A DNA stretch of 8,071 bases from Planctomycetota bacterium (lineage in GTDB: Bacteria > Planctomycetota > Planctomycetia > Isosphaerales > Isosphaeraceae): contig JAKAUH010000132.1 in assembly GCA_021818605.1 (NCBI GenBank), positions 1 through 8,071 on the forward strand. Direction: 5' to 3'. The position numbers and the translations under genes are program-made. Position 1 is the first letter of the stretch, and each line of letters begins with the position of its first letter. The notes under the pieces are model-generated. The model searched no databases. It had not been told where the DNA came from and saw only the letters and a list, made by a program, of their open reading frames with translations. Shown piece after piece: positions 6,258-8,071 of the stretch.

Positions 6258-6262
6258 AGGGA
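6258..6262 (+). promoter_or_regulatory. ribosome binding site fixing the GTG start of the RNA ligase
   Basis: AGGGA lies seven bases before GTG 6270. It favours this start over ATG 6075 in the same frame, whose extra 65 residues match nothing known in RNA ligases. Confidence 0.55.
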
Positions 6263-6269
6263 TCTGGCC

Positions 6270-6914
6270 GTGTTCTACTATCCCAAGATCCCCGGCAGCC
6301 GTGACGCCCCGGCGGGGCGGTGCGTGGCGTTCGAGAAGTACGACGGCACCAACCTCCACTGGGACTGGGACCGGGAGTTTGGCTGGCACAGCTTCGGCAC
6401 CCGTCGAGATGAATTCGACCTGTCCGAGGCCGGGATCGCCCGGTTCACGGCGGCCCACGCCCACCTGCGCGAGTGCGTCGGCGTTTTTCTCGCCACGCTC
6501 GCCGAGGGGCTGGAGAGCGTCTTCGCGGGCCGCGAGTCGTACCGGGAGTTCGCCGGCTTCCGGGCGTTCACCGAGTTCCTCGGCCCGAATTCCTTCGCCG
6601 GACTGCACCAGGCCGATGATCCCAAACGCCTGGTCCTCTTCGACATCCGGGCGGAACCGATCGGGATTCTCGGGCCGGAGCGGTTCGCCGACGACTTCGG
6701 CCACCTGCCGATCGCCCGGGTCGTCTACCGGGGCAAGCTGACCGGCAAGTTCGCCGAGGATGTCCGCACCGGCAAGTATGGCGTCGCGGAGGGCATCGTT
6801 TGCAAGGGCGGCTCCGGCTGCGCCGACGTGTGGATGGCCAAGATCAAAACCTACGCCTACCTGGAGAAGCTGAAGCGATCCTTCGGCGAGCGGTGGGAGA
6901 ACTACTGGGAATAG
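6270..6914 (+). CDS. RNA ligase family protein (minimal, ligase core only)
   Basis: This 214-residue protein is a nucleotidyltransferase of the RNA ligase fold, which joins RNA 3'-OH and 5'-phosphate ends through a lysine-AMP intermediate. All core motifs can be seen in order: motif I EKYDGTN with catalytic Lys23; motif III FRAFTEFLGPNSFAG (97-111); motif IIIa LVLFDI (121-126); motif IV EGIVCK (174-179); motif V KIKT (191-194). No extra C-terminal domain follows motif V, so this is a bare catalytic core, smaller than T4 Rnl2. GPNSFAG followed by LFDI is like phage and bacterial 'RNA ligase family' proteins. It heads a three-gene same-strand group; the next gene starts 45 bases after the stop. 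The GTG start has AGGGA upstream. The natural substrate is unknown. Confidence 0.85.
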   Translation: MFYYPKIPGSRDAPAGRCVAFEKYDGTNLHWDWDREFGWHSFGTRRDEFDLSEAGIARFTAAHAHLRECVGVFLATLAEGLESVFAGRESYREFAGFRAFTEFLGPNSFAGLHQADDPKRLVLFDIRAEPIGILGPERFADDFGHLPIARVVYRGKLTGKFAEDVRTGKYGVAEGIVCKGGSGCADVWMAKIKTYAYLEKLKRSFGERWENYWE

Positions 6915-6959
6915 GTCCGAGGCTCGATCGATCGGAGCCGTCCGGGGAAATCACGACCC

Positions 6960-7385
6960 ATGAGGCGATTCGCCCGCTGTCACTTCCTGCCCTACTGTCG
7001 CCGGGATGACGTACCCGTCGGGGCGGTCGTCTACGATGTGAGCAGCTACGGCGAGATGCCGTACCGCACGCTCAGTCCGTTCTACGTCCACGGCGGCATC
7101 CCAGTGCCGGGAATGCCGGGCACGACCAGCGACACAGTGGAGGGGATCTGGCAGGGGTTGAAGGTCATCCGGGGCGAGACCGCTTCACGACTGTTCCACG
7201 GGGCGGGCCGCAAGCGGGGCGGTCGGAAGCCCTCGGGCCACCGCCATGGCGAGAAGCTGCTGGGCGTGGTCGAGGCCCGCTACAAGATTTATCGGGTGGC
7301 TTACGAGTGGGTGCTGGATAATCGCATCGATCCAGCGCTGATCCGCCGGTTCGTGGACATCGCCCTCGGCGGCACTCCGCAATAA
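6960..7385 (+). CDS. small NADAR-like / DUF6939-type protein
   Basis: This 141-residue protein is not firmly assigned. LSPFYVHGGIPVPG (38-51), TTSDTVEGIWQGLKV (55-69), a GRKRGGRK loop (83-90) and the helix ARYKIYRVAYEWVLDN (106-121) are laid out like YbiA/NADAR proteins. In those, an N-terminal SxF segment, a conserved Glu followed by a helix with Q and K, a GR loop and an M/Y..KF helix form the active site of an N-glycosidase acting on ADP-ribosyl or riboflavin-intermediate substrates. I also associate it from memory with DUF6939. The catalytic match is inference. It sits between an RNA ligase and an ATP-grasp gene. GGGGA at 6944-6948 is a distant ribosome binding site for ATG 6960. The frame seems to end early: coding-like codons continue after the TAA. 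Confidence 0.6.
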   Translation: MRRFARCHFLPYCRRDDVPVGAVVYDVSSYGEMPYRTLSPFYVHGGIPVPGMPGTTSDTVEGIWQGLKVIRGETASRLFHGAGRKRGGRKPSGHRHGEKLLGVVEARYKIYRVAYEWVLDNRIDPALIRRFVDIALGGTPQ

Positions 7386-7493
7386 TTTCACGACACGGGC
7401 GACAACGGGGACATCAACGATCCATCCGCCCCGCTGGCCCACGCCAGCCTGGTCGTCCAGTACATCAACCGGCGCTGCACGCAGGGGCGCTGA
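7386..7493 (+). pseudogene. in-frame C-terminal extension of the NADAR-like gene
   Basis: After the TAA at 7383-7385, 35 codons stay open in the same frame to TGA 7491-7493. They encode FHDTGDNGDINDPSAPLAHA followed by SLVVQYINRRCTQGR. Almost every codon ends in G or C, as in the real genes here, and the composition is protein-like. No start codon or ribosome binding site lies at its beginning, so it is best read as the detached end of the gene at 6960. A change such as TAT or TAC (Tyr) to TAA would explain the stop. If restored, the protein would be 177 residues. Confidence 0.5.
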
Positions 7494-7519
7494 TCGGCCA
7501 ACCCGACTGCGACGTGCCT

Positions 7520-7544
7520 GGCTCGGCTCGGCTCGGCTCGGCTC
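7520..7544. repeat. five tandem copies of GGCTC
   Basis: A perfect 5-base repeat unit occurs five times, ending 51 bases before the ATP-grasp start codon. It is outside any likely coding frame. Such tracts can change length by slippage and could alter spacing in a promoter or leader. Confidence 0.75.
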
Positions 7545-7595
7545 AAACCAGGGGGTCGATGCCCGGTTGCTCATCAGACGATCCGAGGATGATCC

Positions 7596-8071
7596 ATGCC
7601 GACCCTGATCCTCTCGCCCCGGTACTCCGATGACTCGATCACGCTGCGGCGGGCGGCGATCGCGCTCGGCTGGAATGTGATGCGGCTGGCCAGTTGGCGG
7701 TGCCCGGACGACTTCGAGCCGGATGAGCCCGTCCTGCACGGCGAGCCGCTGTTCAACACGGCGGTCGCCGAGTACCTGGGACTCACGCTCATCGAGCCGC
7801 CCGAGGACTTCCTCGTCCGGCTGCCGCGGGAGTATGTCGGCCGGGCCGTGCGATTGCTGACAGCCGCCGACGCCCGGATGCTCCCCGGCCCGGTGTTCCT
7901 CAAGCCGCCGAATCAGAAGACCTTTCCGGCAAGGGTGTACGCGTCGGGCGCACGGCTGCCCGAACTGCCCGAGGATGACCCGGTGCTGGCCTCCGAGCCG
8001 GTCGAGTGGACGGCCGAGTTCCGCTTCTTCGTCCGGGACCGGCGGATCCGGGCCTGGTCGCCGTACTGGTT
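7596..8071 (+). CDS. ATP-grasp protein, R2K/DUF4343 type, N-terminal part (cut by window end)
   Basis: At least 158 residues are visible; the gene runs off the window. It begins MPTLILSPRYSDDS, a pre-ATP-grasp Rossmann-like strand, followed by LRRAAIALGWNVMRL. The nucleotide-binding part has FLKPPNQKTFPA (101-112, Lys103) and then ASEPVEWTAEFRFFV (132-146, with Glu134, Glu141 and Arg143) and RIRAWSPYW. This pattern, K then SEPVEW..E.R.F, matches the R2K-clade ATP-grasps (family formerly DUF4343), which form amide or related bonds using ATP; their substrates are mostly unknown. The metal-binding end of the domain is beyond the window. ATG 7596 has GAGGA at 7585-7589, six bases upstream. It is the third gene of the cassette, separated from the middle gene by 210 bases (102 if that gene is extended). 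Confidence 0.8.
   Translation, partial: MPTLILSPRYSDDSITLRRAAIALGWNVMRLASWRCPDDFEPDEPVLHGEPLFNTAVAEYLGLTLIEPPEDFLVRLPREYVGRAVRLLTAADARMLPGPVFLKPPNQKTFPARVYASGARLPELPEDDPVLASEPVEWTAEFRFFVRDRRIRAWSPYW

Noticed and set aside
6075..6269. N-terminal extension of the RNA ligase to ATG 6075
   Set aside because: The extra residues match no ligase feature, and motif I lies at the usual distance from GTG 6270.
5273..7385. Genome-wide stop-codon reassignment
   Set aside because: The two internal stops are TAG and TAA, while the RNA ligase ends naturally with TAG; planctomycetes are not known to recode these, so mutation or error is simpler.
7185..7739. 184-codon minus-strand frame over the cassette
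   Set aside because: It crosses the antisense of two genes with clear motifs and includes the translated GGCTC tract; no domain is visible.

Overview
The window looks like a piece of a high-GC planctomycete chromosome, probably Isosphaeraceae-like. The evidence is a secreted protein of the TIGR03067 type, a long tandem-repeat protein of the 'YTV' type that I remember from planctomycete cell-wall proteomes, and strong G/C preference at third codon positions throughout. No rRNA, tRNA or CRISPR array was found.

Layout. The left edge (about 1-540, minus strand) is the 5' end of an IS3-family insertion sequence: a complete orfA and the first 68 codons of orfB, cut by the window edge. After about 320 bp without a gene comes a small exported TIGR03067 protein (858-1373, +). 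A doubtful minus-strand ORF follows (1451-1855), then a 12-TM APC-superfamily amino-acid permease (2048-3514, +). A 720-bp gene-free stretch holds an extended -10 promoter candidate and a 22-bp perfect palindrome. It leads into the repeat gene (4235-5797, +), which is split by one in-frame TAG at 5273. Repeat periodicity and frame run straight through that stop. A very strong intrinsic terminator (5857-5906) and a small tandem motif close this part.

The right third is a same-strand cassette of three genes. They are a minimal RNA ligase (6270-6914), a small protein that looks NADAR-like (6960-7385), and the N-terminal part of an ATP-grasp protein of the R2K/DUF4343 type (7596 to beyond the window end). 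The middle gene also appears to stop early: 35 in-frame, coding-like codons follow its TAA. An RNA-sealing enzyme, a possible ADP-ribose/nucleotide-acting enzyme and an ATP-dependent ligase fold suggest a nucleic-acid or nucleotide-linked repair or modification system. This is the best candidate for an undescribed system here, but its function is inferred only from domain fold and gene order.

Two genes broken by in-frame stops and a mutated-looking transposase orfB suggest relaxed selection or sequence error in this region. Real stop-codon readthrough is a less likely alternative.
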